Positions 1 through 13,819 of a DNA stretch of 64,000 nt are shown here, piece by piece (the first letter of the stretch is position 1; every line of letters begins with the position of its first letter). Under the pieces are notes generated by a model. It did no database searches. It saw only the letters and a list, made by a program, of their open reading frames with translations, and was not told the origin of the DNA. This DNA is from Chionis minor. Taxonomy: Eukaryota; Chordata; Aves; Charadriiformes; Chionididae. The stretch lies in assembly GCA_013398295.1 (NCBI GenBank), contig VZSF01009129.1:983118-1047117 (forward strand). Direction: 5' to 3'. A program made the translations under genes and the position numbers.

Positions 1-3000
1 ACCTTTGTTGCATTAGATTTCCATTCATATGTTAAAGCAGTGAAGAACATGCACCCATTATGTTGCAGTAAGTCGTTTGGCTCTTGGAATCCACACCACC
101 TCTTTCCTCCCCAGGCACATGTTAGCTTCAAGCAGAATCCTATGCAATGATTTAGGATACTTTTCCTTCTGTCACAATAAACTCTGGGCGTTATTCCAGT
201 AAATCAGAAATAGAGCTAGTAATGTCAGTGTTGAGATTATCTCATTAAACAGTACATGAGCAGGAAGAGAAGAGAGGCTACAGATTGCAGAAAAACAAGG
301 ACCGTTAATCACAGAATCCCTGTCTACTGAAGCATAACAAATGAGAACAGCTGGTGTCCAATAAGTCTACATGATTTTAATTGATGGAGGCTGTTTAGAA
401 AAAAACTGTGTATACATAGAAAAAGTATACGCATGTAAAAATGCCTTTTTTTTTAACTTTGACGTCAATTTCAGTATTTCAGTGTTATCCTGATAGAAGA
501 GTTATTCAAAATGGCTGGATGGATATTGATATAAAATAGGTTTTAAACCAGTACAGTAGGCATGTATGATATAAACACAGATTTGTGTATGTTGCAGCAA
601 ACGGGATGAAATACTAGCGTATTTTTAGTTTACTTTTCTAGCAACTATGTAAAGTCAAGCTCTTTAGCAAAAGACAAATTTCAGCCTTTCATCTTTGAAC
701 TAAGTCCTGATTTAATTTTTTGAAACTAGGAGGCTGGGAAGCAAAACCCATGTTTTCAATGGGTGAAAGGATGAGAGAAACTCTGTCCTTAGGTGGTGGG
801 GTTTTTTGATGCAGCTGCTACAAAATCAATGAAAGAAATAAATTTTCTTTGTCTTTTCAGAACAGCATCTCCCTCTTACAGCCTTTATGTTTTTGGCTTT
901 CTTTTATTGCTAAGAAACTAGTATAGTGGCCTGTATTGCTCATCACTGTCACTGTCCTTGGTATCACAACTCCATTTTTACTTATCCTTCAAAGAAATTA
1001 ATGGAGAACAAGTGAAGTATTACAAATAAGAAATAGTGATTTCACAAGCCAGTAGACAAGAGAAAAATCATGTACATTGTCTTTCCCCTAAAGATGAAAG
1101 TGAGAGTCTGTTTGCCAACGCTGTTTCATTAATTTGCTCACTCCACTGATTTTGCAGAACTTTTATTCTCCTTTTTGTTGTCTAATGACCTTGCGTTGGC
1201 ATCAGAAACAAATTGGAAGCCCATGAAAAGAATGCTGGTTTCCCCCAGCATCTTTTTCTTTTCAAAGAAGCAAATTTCAATGTAATTCCCTTGTCTTTTT
1301 TTCCTGGGTCCAAGCCTACACGTTACACCTGTTCAATCTACTGCATTACTGTTGTGTAACAATAAAGATCGAGCCAGGAAAAGCATGCCACTGCCATTGT
1401 CAGTGATTCTTATCCCATATGCAAGGCATCCCAATGAATTTACACTCAAAACCATAAAAGGGAGTTGACAAAAGAGAGTATCTTTTTGCTCTGCATTTGG
1501 CCAGGAGGAAGGCAACTATTTTTCTGTCATCTTGAGGAATAAAATTATTAGTAGCACAGGCTACAAAAATTGCCATCCCCTTGCACACTGGGATTTCAAG
1601 AGTGACTTTAAGTTGTTCTGGAGCCATAGTAATGCTGATTAACACGATGCTGGGCTGCTGCTAAGGCAGATAGCTGTTGAGTTACTGAGGGTGTGAATTT
1701 AAATGCCTGCGTCTGGTATTATAGGAAGTTTTTTTGCAGCTGTCTTTTCCTGTGTGCTATGGCATGTTGAACAGGTCAGTATGATCTTTTATGGAATTGT
1801 GAGAAGGTTACTTATAAGAAATAAAGCTGGTAAAAACCAAAGGACCTGTTGCATGCTGTATAAATCGACTGTCCTTGTAAAGTGCTCATCATAACCTCAT
1901 AAGCTTTTATATAAATACATAAATTCAGTTCTTAATCAAGGGAGATCTCCAGGTTTACTAGCCTTATAAAATGTAATGCATCTAATACATTCCTGAATAT
2001 GCTTTTTGTGATTTCTTCTAGGTTCTTTTGAGTTAACTGCTTGTAAATAATTTATGTTAACATCCATTAGAAATGCTCACATAGTTGCTACATTTTGTGT
2101 AGTTAACATAAGCATTTGTGTCTTAAAACAAGTATTTATGGAACGCTGTAAACTATTAATTACAGTTGCGATTGCATATTCATATGAAATAGTAAGCTCA
2201 CAATTCGCTCACAATTCAAGAATGGGCCTAACTTTAGGCTTATTTCACCTGTCCAGAAGTTTTGCATAGGAAATATAGCTTTTAAAGAAACAGAGGAACA
2301 GCCTGCTTTTACTTTCAATTGTTTTAACAGGAAAAAAAAGGAAAATGTTTGTTTCTTCTATTACAATCCTCAGATTAAATAATCGTTGTTGTGCAATTAA
2401 TGACCATAATGAATGCTTGTAGCTAAAGTGATATAAAATATGACTAAAAAATGATATAAGATAAAGACAGATAAAACTTTTGTGAACTGATTGCGTAAAC
2501 TGAATAATCTGAGATACTGAACTTAAAAGGGATGTTGGCAAACAAATGTATAGTGCTAGAAACTGTTACCACCGCTCTGACTCCATATTTCATTCATGTT
2601 GCTTTTTAAGGAACATGTATTGAATTGCCCCATGTAAAGCAATTAATTTTACTGTCTCTTTCTTTAAAACATTGATCTCTACAGACTACTTTAAGAGGCC
2701 TAAGTAAGTAATGCCTTCGAGTGGTCCTACTGTTTGCAAAGTATTGATATTCAGTCAGGAAATAGACACAGTAGCATGTGAGCTAAATGATTACTTGTTT
2801 CACAGTGTTTAATTGTAAATAGTTTGTGACTTTCAGTTATAACCTAGAATTTATTGCTAGAGATGATTCACTGAGCAGTTATAAACAGAATAGTCACATT
2901 CAGCTCCTGACTAATTTGATGGAAAAATAGAACTAAGTTCTAATTATTACACTCCTCATTAGATACTCTTCACCTGCCCAGTCCTAATATAAACTTTAGT

Positions 3001-6000
3001 GTAGCGTATGCACTATATTTGAGCAGTCTGTATAACACTCAACTGGAAAAAACTCCAGAGATGGAAATGTTCGTGCAGTATTTTGAGAATTTACCTTAAT
3101 ACTCCTCTTGTGTTCAGATATCCCTAAATAACAATGAGGTTTAATAATCCAGGAAAGTTTTTCATACTAAAACCAGAAAACAAAAATACCAAAGCAGAGG
3201 CAGAAGGAAATGTTCTCAAAATTGTCTTCTATTTTTCTTAGAGTAATATGATTAGTGTAATAAAGAAAATTTTTAGCCATCTGAGAGTTTTTACTAGTAT
3301 TTCAGAGAATGTAGCAGTCTAAATTATTGTAGTATTCTAGTTATATGCAATGAGTTTTTTGGTCAGAGTTTTTAGACTGTAGAGTGCTGTAATTTTCTGA
3401 AAAATGTACCTTTTCAAGATTTGCTAGTCAGAATATATTAATCTCTAAAAGGAGGTTCAAATTTTTTTACAATGCCTCCCTAAGTTATTCCATTATCCCT
3501 CTTATATTGTGTACATAACTTTAGAAACGTTTTCAGGACTTTTGCTAAAGAGCTTTTGCTTTATAAATTCTGATGTAGGTGTTTTATTTGGCACCTATTG
3601 ATTTTTTTTTTAAATTACATTTTATATCCCATTTTGTCCTTTGAATACATTGGAAAACTGATGCAATGTTCCAGACCATTTCGGCAGCATAGGAACACCT
3701 TTTTTGATATCAGTCCATGTTTTTTACTATTTCTCATAACGATCAATGAGATTCATATTGTGGCTTGCTGCTAAGAATGCGTAATATCCACACTTCTGGC
3801 TGACTTTCTGTTAAGTGATCAACACTGAGCAAATTCTCAGGTCTCCATTTAATTGGGTTCAACATTACCTCAATCAGATTGACAATCTGATTAAATTTTG
3901 GCAGAAGTACTTCATACTGGCATGAATCAGTACCACCCTTACCTTCTTAAGAAGAAAAATAGCTTCTCTTTCTGTCTGGCTAATTGACTGTTTTTTGTAA
4001 AGGCATCAAAGGACATCTTAATTTCCTTGTGCGATATATGACTAATAGAGGGATATCTTTCATCCACAATGAAAACTACAGTATGAGACTTCATTGTTTT
4101 CTCTTGAAGAAATCGTTATGTAATTTCAGTACTTACTTAAATGGAAGATGTTCGTTAAAAATCTGAGGCTTACTTCAAAGCTTTCAAGCCTTAAAGTCAA
4201 GTTAATATTTTCTGTAAAAGTGAAAAGTCAATAGTACATAAAGCACTTTGCATTTAATTTAGATAATGTAAAAGAAAACTGCTTCAGAGCAGTGCATAGT
4301 TTTCGAATATGAAAATCATGTGGCTTTGTTTGGTGAAGCCTAACAATGTGTCATATTAAAATGTCTAGTAATCCCTATGCTCTGATAGGTTTGTTGCATA
4401 TCTGGACTGTCTTTAAAGGAATAGCATTTTCTTATAAGCTCACATATTGTAAAAGGTGGTATTTGATAATGCATAATAACAGTTCGGGTAAACAATGAAG
4501 AGTCACAGGGTAGTTTTCATTGTGGAAGAGAGAACATGCAGAATATTTTCTTATCTGGCTGTCCCATAAATCTATCAGAACAGTGAAATTATTTAAGAGG
4601 AAATAGCTGAACTTAAGAAAACAGAAAAGATTGTGGTCATTTGCTTCATTCTTTAGCAACACCTAATTTTCTTCTGGTCCTTCATACTATATATTCAGAC
4701 GTAGTAGCTACTAGTGCCTGAGATTTTGTATAGTCCAGCAGGAAAATAAGTCTAGTAACTGATGGCCAGTAGTTCGTATTTTAGTCTGATTTTTCTCTCA
4801 CTGTAGGACCTTGCTCTTGAAACACTATGTTCATGAAATTTTAAACCTAAGACAGGCAAATGGAGGACATGCAGTAGCTGGGAAATTAGACACCCATTTA
4901 GTTGGATGGTTGTTGTGGCAATACATGCTAGAGATCATAACCTAGAAGCCAATTTGAAAAAGGAAAAAAAGCAGACCAAAGCTTCATGTGGTATCTGAGG
5001 TGATTTTTGGACTTTATTCATATCCAGGGTATTGGATTCAGTCTTGTGCTTTGGAGACCAAGCTTTCCACATCTTTTGCTTGTGAATGGATTTATCAGAG
5101 GACTGAAAGTTCATATGGGACTAGGTGGACTTGAACATGCTTAGTCTGATGACACAACTGCAAGAATTTGGAGTAGCAGCATTCAAGTCAACTAGGATTG
5201 ACTTTGTAACTCATGAGTTATTTATCAGTCACTAGACAGATATATTTTCAACAATTTCAAAGTCACAAATATTTTCCCTTCCAGTAATTTAACAGTTTAC
5301 TACAAACCAGTGCTGAATGAATAGCAGCCTGCAGTGGCTAAGAGGGTTTATCAGCCAGGAAGGAACCAGGGAGGTTTTGCATGGGCTGGGACTTAACAGA
5401 GCATGCCTGTGGAGTGCAAGAAAGAAAAGTAGAGCTAGAATAGAAATACAAGAAATAAAAATCATTTGGACTAAATATGAATCTAACCAGAAATGCAGCA
5501 AATGGTGCATCTGAAGAGAAGGCAAAAGATATTGTTATGTTTAGTTTAAGAAGAAGGACCAGGAAAGATGTGAAAACCAGCTTCACATTTGTGGAACTAC
5601 AAAGTGAAAAGGGCAAATTGTTCTTTGCATCTGTTATGAACAGAAAAATAAGGCTAACAGCTTTAACTCCAGCAAGGAATGTGTAGGTGGCATACACCTT
5701 CTGCAGTTTTTTTCTGTCAGATATTTGTTGATCTGATTGCACCCACAATGTAAGTACTAAGTTGCTGCTTGAGGGTATTTTCATTTATGCATACTAAACT
5801 GTAATTCCCATTCTCAAAGCAGTTCTCTTCTTTTGACTAAAGGCACTGGAATTCCTGCCAAAATTAGACAACTAAATTTTACAGACAATGGTAAAATTTA
5901 GCCCTCTACAGATGGATACAACAAAGCCTATATCATATTTAGTCTCACTTGAATCAACAAAACAAGATTTCTGTGAAGGTTAAGCCTTATTCTGGATTCA

Positions 6001-7407
6001 TGATTCAGTAATAATTGCCCCCATGAATTAAGATGGGAAGACTGCATATTTCAACTCTGTTCAATCCAGTGTGATACATAAGGTAAAAACCAAAAAGATT
6101 TTGCTCACTTGAATGAAGTCAATGTTAAATGTTCTGACACATGATTAGATACTTGGAAAACCACAGAACTATCCAAATACTGTGTTGAATCTGTTTGGAA
6201 TTTTATTTATTGAATGTACCTTGCAGGGAACAATTACAGAAAGTATGTGAAATTTGTATAAATATTGAATAAGTCCTTTAATTCTACAGGTGTCAAATGT
6301 TCTGCTCAGAGGACTTTACATGACTGATAGGGCAAAATTACTGGAAGATGGCCAGCACCCCTCTCATTCCTTTATAATTAATTCAGAAAGACTGCTGTAC
6401 CATAAGAGTAAAAAACTGAAATATGTATGTTCTTAAATACTGTTTATACATTTGTGGGGGAACATGGTGTTAAGGATAAAAGTTATTGCATAGCTGTTAA
6501 ATCAAGTTTTTATATAAAAACTAGCAATAGCCTGCCTGTGGAACTGAATGAGAAGTATAATAACATATGGCATACCAAGCCAAATACCAGCTTTCTGTCA
6601 AAATTCATGCGTCTATACCATAAGATTGGATTAAGTTTCAGTCTCTGTAGGTCGCATGCATTCAATTATATTTTAGCGGCAAATGGTTTTATAGATTTAG
6701 TTTTGCTTGAATGTACGTAGTATCTATATAATAACTATAATATCAAAGAAACTTGAATGTCCTCATTGATCATCTGTGAAAACTTTTATATATTATGAGA
6801 AACTGTCATGACATCTTTCCAAGCTAATACAGCACTGGTTCATCACCCTATAAGAATCATAGGAGTGCAGGATTCAGTGTGTTTAGGATATAATAGTTAA
6901 CTGCACTTGGTAGCACTCTTATCTGGTGCCCTACTCTCCCAGCTAGCCACCGAATTGAATATTTTCTTGTGTGTATGATGGTGTTACACTTCTGTTGTAC
7001 AAAATGTTAATCCTGATGATGTCCATTAACGTCTGTTTGTTGGACTAGAAAAATTGCTTATTCTAAGAAAGGAAATAAGAAAGCCTAACTTGAGAGCCTC
7101 AGATGCTATCATAGTGCAATTTACATACTCATGGAGATAACATGACCTAGTTCGGTGCTCAAGTGATACGGCTCTTTTTCCCTGCCCTTAATATAGGCAG
7201 GCAGGATGGTCCTGTTTTGTTTCATCTTCTCTTTTATGATTTTTCTGGAACTGACCGCCAAAACTTGAGTGTTCTTCAGAATGCTGTGCCTGCTGGGCAG
7301 GCTTTTCTCGAGTTATAAAATGGAAAGAACAGTTATTTCATCTGTAAAAGTGTTAAAAAATACTGATGATATGATATTCTGACACTTTTTTTGGTTTTGC
7401 TTTCCAG
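1..7407 (+). other. Intron sequence upstream of window exon 1
   Basis: AT-rich DNA with no exon matching the expected preceding tomosyn segment (a WD40 strand ending just before the ITYCHLPFQSKW segment). I see no recognisable transposon end, RNA gene or CpG-rich promoter here. The intron ends in a short pyrimidine tract and TTTCCAG at 7401-7407. A 60-70 codon open stretch at 5477-5686 is discussed under findings but is not called as a gene. Confidence 0.75.
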
Positions 7408-7542
7408 GATTACTTACTGCCATCTGCCTTTCCAAAGTAAATGGCTTTATGTTGGAACAGAGAGGGGAAATACACATATTGTAAATATTGAGTCCTTCAT
7501 TCTTTCTGGATATGTTATCATGTGGAACAAGGCAATAGAACT
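7408..7542 (+). CDS. STXBP5L: STXBP5L window exon 1 (135 bp), WD40 blade segment
   Basis: Acceptor TTTCCAG ends at 7407 and donor GTAAGT begins at 7543. The first base finishes a codon begun in an exon outside the window. Forty-four codons follow and the last two bases (CT) are completed by the next exon as Leu. The segment includes LPFQSKWLYVGTERGN and SFILSGYVIMWNKAIE, near-invariant in tomosyns; it forms strands of an early blade of the N-terminal propeller. Frame, both splice sites and conservation agree, so the boundaries are firm. Window residues 1-44. Confidence 0.95.
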
Positions 7543-7942
7543 GTAAGTGCAGACTTTTTTGCATTTGTGTCTGTGGTAATTTTCATAGCTATCTTAAGAT
7601 TAATTTTTAAGAATCACTTGTTTATACAAATATTAGCAAATCTTTTGAAAACCTTTTATTTTAATGAATGCATGTGTAGTATTAACTGTTTTGGTACAGG
7701 ACTCTGGGAATTCAGATTTATGATAGAGACCATGTAATTACATTTTATATAGAAGAAGCAGTTATTTGGCAATCTGTTTGACTATGAAGTTCCATGAAAT
7801 ACAGATAATCATCAATCTCACAAATTCAGATTTTGCTATTGTTATGAGGGTAGCTTGATCACCATCTCCTCCAAACATCCTATGAAGGGAATAATGGTGT
7901 ATAATGGCCCTAAGACTCTATGGGGAACTTTTATTCATTGAA

Positions 7943-8036
7943 CTGTAGAATCATTTAGATGAGAAGGGAGCGGACCAAGCCTCCTGCTCAACACAGGGCT
8001 GATTTCAAAGTTAAATCAGGCTCGTCAAAACCTGAT
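7943..8036 (-). mobile_element. Decayed CR1 LINE 3' fragment
   Basis: CTGTAGAATCA followed by GAGAAGGGAG, then CTCCTGCTCAACACAGGGCT and AAGTTAAATCAGG, follows the order of an old CR1 3' end (tail, GGAAGGGACC core, CCTGCTCAAAGCAGG, GTTAGATCAGG). The tail is at the low-coordinate end, so the element lies on the minus strand. It is highly diverged and both ends are approximate. Confidence 0.6.
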
Positions 8037-10133
8037 GAAATGATAGGAAAGGTAATGAGTGTCTGTTAAATGACAGTTCTCTGACAAGCTACCACAGGTG
8101 CCTGTGTTGTGCATGTGAGATGGAGGGAGACATGTAAAAATCTGCCTGGGACAAGTCTATTCTTCCTGCAAGTAAAAGCCTCAGCAGAAATGAAAAATTA
8201 TTTCTCTGCTGTTTCATCTGTGAAGTTCCAGCAAGACAAACTGCTGTGTGCAAGCTTATAGTATTTCATACAGTTTCTGAGACATTGCTTCATGTTGTGT
8301 GGAACCTGGAACCTCTGGTAGTAAATCAAAATTCACCAACCTCAGTGAACCAACAGTGCAGTTTCTAAGAACAGGGCTACAGGCCTACAATGGTGGATCT
8401 AATTCTCTGTCTCAAGTAGAGATCACATCAATAGCAACTACTTTTCTCCAAAATTCTCCACTTCCCTTTTTTAACCCTGCTATTATTATTGACTTTCACT
8501 AATCACTGTATCCCCCAGGGGGACAAACTGATGTCTCGTTTCCTTTCCTCCCCTATGCCCCCATCAGATTTCATAGGTACAGGCATAAAAATCTAATTTT
8601 ATCTTCAAAGGAGATAAAAACAAGGATTCAAATGGTAATCAGGATTCAGACAGTTTGCTGGTCAATATTTTTTTCACTTCTCAATTTTGGAATGTTTACT
8701 TTTCCTGCCTTTGTAAGACTTTGCTCAGCTCTGCAAAAATATCATAGTTTTGGCTGAAAAATTACTGCTGGGAGATGTGGTTTAATCAAAACCAGAATTA
8801 GAATGTTCATTTTGACGAGTTCTTCAGGTGGAAAGTGTCTTAATTATCTTCTTTTCCTTAGTTTGTTTTGGTGATGTTGACATATCAGACATTTTTTTTG
8901 ATTCCTATGTTTTAAAATGTGTGTATATATTATATTGAGTAGGTAATGCCTTTGAGGTTTTGAGAATAACATATTTTCGTTTTGTGTACATTTGGAATTT
9001 TCTTTCCTCCAGACATTAGGATGTTTCTATTCTGTGTATGGAAATAAATCTGAAAGTTTTTATGAAATGGAAGCCTTTCACCAAGTTTTACTTCCTAATT
9101 CTTTCAAAATTCTTTTGGAAATTTTTTTTTTTTAATGGCCACAAGAGATCTTTTTTATGAGAACCGATTAGAATGATGCCTCTCTTCAGTGAAAACTATG
9201 TGCGAAATAAGGGCTGCTTAGTAACAAGCTTCAGTACTGAGTTGTTGAGGTAGGCTAGATGCTGTGCAAGAAGCTACCTCTCTACAACCTTTTTGTAAAC
9301 AAGCAGCCTCTCCTAACTATCTTCTTTGTATTGCCTATGCAGACATACACCTAGATTTTCTGAAATTTTTCTTCCATAAATTGTGAAAGGTAATGGCAAT
9401 ATAATACAGCTAGGCTGTTTCACCTCAAGTGCTTGGAGGTGCTGCATGATTACCATGATAGTTTCTTCTTCTAAAATGTGAATTTGCCATGAACTCTTTT
9501 GGTGGCAGTTGAGCACAAGTATTCATTCATTACGGCTTCTAATTCTATCTATCTTAAAAGTATAACTTGATCGCTGTAAGCAGTGTGCTAATCTAAGAAG
9601 GCTGTATCCTCTCTGTTCATTCTCATCATGGACTTCTTGATATGGAATGGAGGAAGTTGTCCTTGCCTGTATTACAGAGGTACACAGAGGATCTTGTGTG
9701 TTTCCAGGTTAATTTCTCTGTATTAGAGTAAGAAAGACGCTAGTGGGGATAATGGTGATGTTTGCCACAGCAGTCACCTTTAACAGATGCTATAGCACTG
9801 CTGAAGTTGAAACTACGTGACTTTTCTCAGTAAAGTAATTAGAATACTCTCTGGAATATGACATAAGATAATAAACTATGATGTCTCTTCCAGTACTGTT
9901 GCTTTTTGGCAGGAAAATGTAACTTAGATTAGCTTTTAAAGGTAATGTTATTAACTCTAAATGTACTTCATGAGGATAGGCTTAACGGTAGTAGACTTTC
10001 GTTTAGAATTGTACTGAGATGTATTTTTGAGAACAATTTTATTTTAGGCCATGGATATGTTCTTATTTTATTATATTTTTTAATCTTCACATTTTTTTCA
10101 CACAATCTTCACATAATTTTCCCATTTTAATAT

Positions 10134-10250
10134 TATAGAATCATACAACAATTCATGTTGGAAAGCTCCTCCGGAATTTTCTAAACCAACTTCCTGCTCA
10201 CAGTAAGCTCAGCTATGAGAGCAGGTTGTTCAGGGCTTTATAGTTTCATA
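10134..10250 (-). mobile_element. Diverged CR1 3' fragment
   Basis: TATAGAATCATACAAC, then GTTGGAAAGCTCCTCC and later GAGCAGGTTGTTCAGGGC, match the layout of a CR1 tail and its GAGCAGGTTGCTCAGGGC block. The element is on the minus strand. It stops about ten bases before another CR1 tail of a different subfamily begins at 10260, so two 3' ends sit head to tail. Confidence 0.65.
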
Positions 10251-10259
10251 GGGCCAGTT

Positions 10260-11044
10260 CATAGAATCATAGAATGGTTTAGGTTGGAAGCGACCTTAAA
10301 GGTCATCTAGTTCTAAGCGCTCTGCCATGGGCAAGGACACCTCCCACTAGACCTGATTGCTCAAAGCCCCATCCAGTCCGGCCTTTGAACACTTCCAGGG
10401 ATGGGGCATCCACAGCTTCCCTGGGCAACCTCTTCCAGTGCTTCACCACCCTCATAGTGAAAAATTTCTTCCTAATATCTAATCTAAGTCTACCCTCTTC
10501 CAGTTTGAAGCCATCACACACGGTCCTATTACTACATGCCCTTGTAAAAGGTCCCTCTGCAGATTTCTTGTAGGCCCCCTTCAGATGGGTCTGGAAGGCT
10601 GCTATAAGGTCTCCCCGGAGCCTTCTCTTCTCCAGGCTGAACAACCCCAACTCTCTCAGCCTGTCCCCATAGCAGAGGTGCTCCAGCCCTCCAGTCATCT
10701 TTGTGGCCCTCCTCTGGACCCTGTCAAACAGGTCCATGTCCTTCTTATGTTGGGGGCTCCAGAGCTGCACACAGTATTCAGGGTGGAGTCTCATGAGAGC
10801 AGAGCAGAGGGGCCGAATCACCTCCCTCGACCTGCTGGCTACGCTGCTTTTGATGCAGCCCAGGATGCAGTTGGCCTTCTGGGCTGCAAGTGCACATTGC
10901 TGGCTCATGTTGAGCTTCTCATCCACCAACACCCCCGAGTCCCTCTCCTCAGGGCTGCTCTCGATCCATTCTCCGCCCAGCCTGTATTTGTGCATGGGAT
11001 TGCCCTGACCCAGGTGCAGGACCTTGCACTTGGCCTTGTTGAAG
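10260..11044 (-). mobile_element. CR1 LINE, 5'-truncated, with reverse-transcriptase C-terminal ORF
   Basis: Starts with two copies of CATAGAAT (10260-10275), the complement of the CR1 3' tail repeat, followed by GGTTTAGGTTGGAAGCGACC. On the minus strand, 10995 to 10303 stays open for 230 codons. It reads as the C-terminal part of CR1 ORF2, with motifs such as [30 protein letters not shown] and [19 protein letters not shown]. Homology ends near 11044 (CTTGGCCTTGTTGAA in plus orientation), a typical 5' truncation. The open frame suggests a comparatively young insertion, but it is only a fragment and not a working element. Overlapping plus-strand open frames are shadows. Confidence 0.92.
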
Positions 11045-11575
11045 GGTGTGGGATTAGTCTGAAGATGTTACTATTCTCTGTGAAGCTTGGAAGGAGAAGG
11101 TTTACCTTCTGTGCAAGCATATTTGTGTCAAACTGACTGGCAAGGAAAGCCCAGTGATTGCTCTGCTGCTATATTCAAGTCCTCAGTTTAGATGGAGCAT
11201 TTATAAATAGAATTTTGAGTGTGTAAGATTTGTGTGTCATCTGCACAAACAAGCCTGGAGAGTTCTCCCTTCTTCATGCAGCTCTCATCCAGTTTCTAAA
11301 ATTGCAGACTACGTCTACCAACAAAACTTGACTTTCTTTCAAAATCCCTCCTCATTTTTTTCACTGACGTGTACCTAGTTCTAATGAAATCTGTGTGAAA
11401 ATGTGGATTTAACTTATTTGTCATTAAGATTTCAAGACTTTACAGTGAAAACAGGTAGGAGATGGAACTGGTTAATTTTTTAAAAACCTGAAATGCTTTG
11501 ACTTTAGAATGTTAAAATACATATTACCGTACTTAAATCACTGTAAAGCCAGATTACAGCTCAATTTGTGAGAAT

Positions 11576-11635
11576 ACAAAAAACCTAAACCAAAATAAAA
11601 TAAACAAACAAAAAAACCAACAAACAAACAAAACC
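11576..11635. repeat. A-rich AAAC/AAAT simple repeat
   Basis: About 60 bases made almost only of A with scattered C and T (runs such as AAACAAACAAAAAAACC). It could be a low-complexity tract or a relic of an A-rich tail; there is no recognisable element directly attached. Confidence 0.8.
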
Positions 11636-13819
11636 AGCTGACATTCCAGTTCTCTCAAGTTTTCAGAACATGGTTGAAAAGGGCTACCATATACATTGCT
11701 AACGCTATGGTCAAGGTAACCTGAAGAGTTCAGAATACCTGTATTGTCATTTCCTCCTTTGGGAAACATCTGCAAGTTGTATTCTAGACTTTCTTCATGG
11801 ACTGAGTTTGTCCCTCTATGGTAACGGTGACATTGCTTGGTATATTGCATAGGTGAAAAGAATACGGAGTGTAGGAAATATATTCCAACAATTCATTTTA
11901 GGCTGTTCATGGACTTAACCAAGGTTTCAACCCCACAAAGAGTTTTGTCACGCTTCTTGAGACTAATTCATTCCAGAGAACATAACTCTCATCCTCAGAA
12001 GAAAAAGATATTGTCAGTCAGTGAGGCTTATCAAATGACTGCAAGAATCTTTTTTCTAACAGTGATTCTGTTGCAGAGAAAGACTGAGGTGAAGAGGCTT
12101 AGTAGTTTAAAGAATCGAAGGAAAAACAGTATTGGATGTAACATTTTTAGACTTTGTATATGAAGCAATAAATCCTATCACCTTGTTCTGCATGGCTACT
12201 TTGACTTGTAAAGTTGGCTTTTGGTTTTTGGTGGGTTTTTTTCTTGAAAACTTTTTACCATTTGTGATTTTGTTGGCTATTTTTGTATCAAAATATACTG
12301 AAAGATCTGTATTGGAGTGATAGTGGTTTTCTCACGGTGATCTGTTCAGAAGCATCTAGTGGAGATATATGTCAAAAAGATGGTTGCAATACCTGTTTTA
12401 TCATGGGGACTATTGTCTTCTCACACAGGAGAGGTCATGCAGCTTGCTTAAACAGTATCTAATATTAGTGAGAAATTAAGGCCTGAATAGACAAATAATG
12501 CAAAGGAAACATGAAACTTTTTGTCTGAGATGATTTTCAGTACTGAGGCATAACTGATTCAAGAATTTACAGGAAAAATTGCTCTATAAATTGTGTGCAC
12601 TGTCAGTGTTTCAGTGGACCTGGCGTTGTGCCAAGCTGAGAAAGAACGTTAGAATATGGGGAGTTTTAAAAACATTTTCTCTAGCAATTCTTGTCTGAGA
12701 CATTTCTATCATCTCATGTAATGTCACCACCTCAGACCACACTGAAGCATCTTTTCAGCTAAGAATGAAGAATAACTCTAAATTTTTTCACTTGTCATTT
12801 CTCTGTCATGTAGCAGAGCTAATCCTTTGCCAGAATGAGCAAACAGTTTCTGTCCTTTCCTTCAAAATGTTTGGAAACAGGTTTGAAAGAGAAAAACAAT
12901 CAATGAGCCCAAGCATGTCTCATTTACTCCAACTACAGTAAGATGAATGTTCTCAGCTTACAGGATCATACATTTTGGAAGGTCATCTGGTGTTGGGAAG
13001 GGAAGGAAGATCTCCATATGAGTCCACTACACTCAAAAAATGAGAACCCTGCATTGTAAGGCCCCTTCCCAAGCATGCAGGTTCCAGTGTTCGAACACCT
13101 CACTAACTAATGAATGAATAACTGAAACTTGTCAAAATTTATGGGATTTGGAGTATCAAAGAATTGGGCAGATTGAAACTCAGTTATGACAGAGTCATAA
13201 CTTGGCCTTTCCTTTCTTAGCTCTTTCCTTGCCCTGCCCCACTTACTAGATGTGTCTCAGAGCCAGCAGTTCCACAGCAGTGAAGGAAAGCAGCAAACAG
13301 GAGAAGTAGCAGTCTAGGAGCAGCTGCTACCACTCTATGCTCAGACCCAAATGGAAATAGTTCCTAGTATAAAGAAAGTGCAAGCTGCCAGTCATCCTTC
13401 TTCTAGACATTTTAGAAATTGTCTAAGACTCACAGTTGCATCTTGAGGTTGAACTGATTCTTATTCCAATTCCCAGCTTTGATCCATAGTATGTGAATGA
13501 TGTATCTAACTTACTCATTCTTTTTAATTTCTATGTGATTCTACTAATGAAAAGGAAGTCTTAAAATCTCTGGCGTGCTACACCTTTGTGGAAAGCAGAA
13601 CTGTGGAAGATGTCTGACTACTGGCACTAAAGAAGTATCTGCTTATGTACACGCTTTTTCCAGTACTGTCACATTCAGTTATTTACAACTCTGTAACAAT
13701 GACTAATATAGATGGTTTGCTTTTTTTTTTCCCTTCTCTCCTAACTCCTTCTACTGCTTTCTACCACCAGATTTTCGTTCTTCTGAGAAATCATTACAGT
13801 GCTTCTGTAATTGTGCAAG

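Noticed and set aside
10585..11136. 183-codon plus-strand frame
   Set aside because: Shadow of the CR1 ORF2 fragment, which is coded on the other strand.
12958..13050. CR1-like fragment (AGGATCATACATTTTGGAAGG)
   Set aside because: Only a short tail-like match; the following sequence does not keep the order of CR1 blocks.
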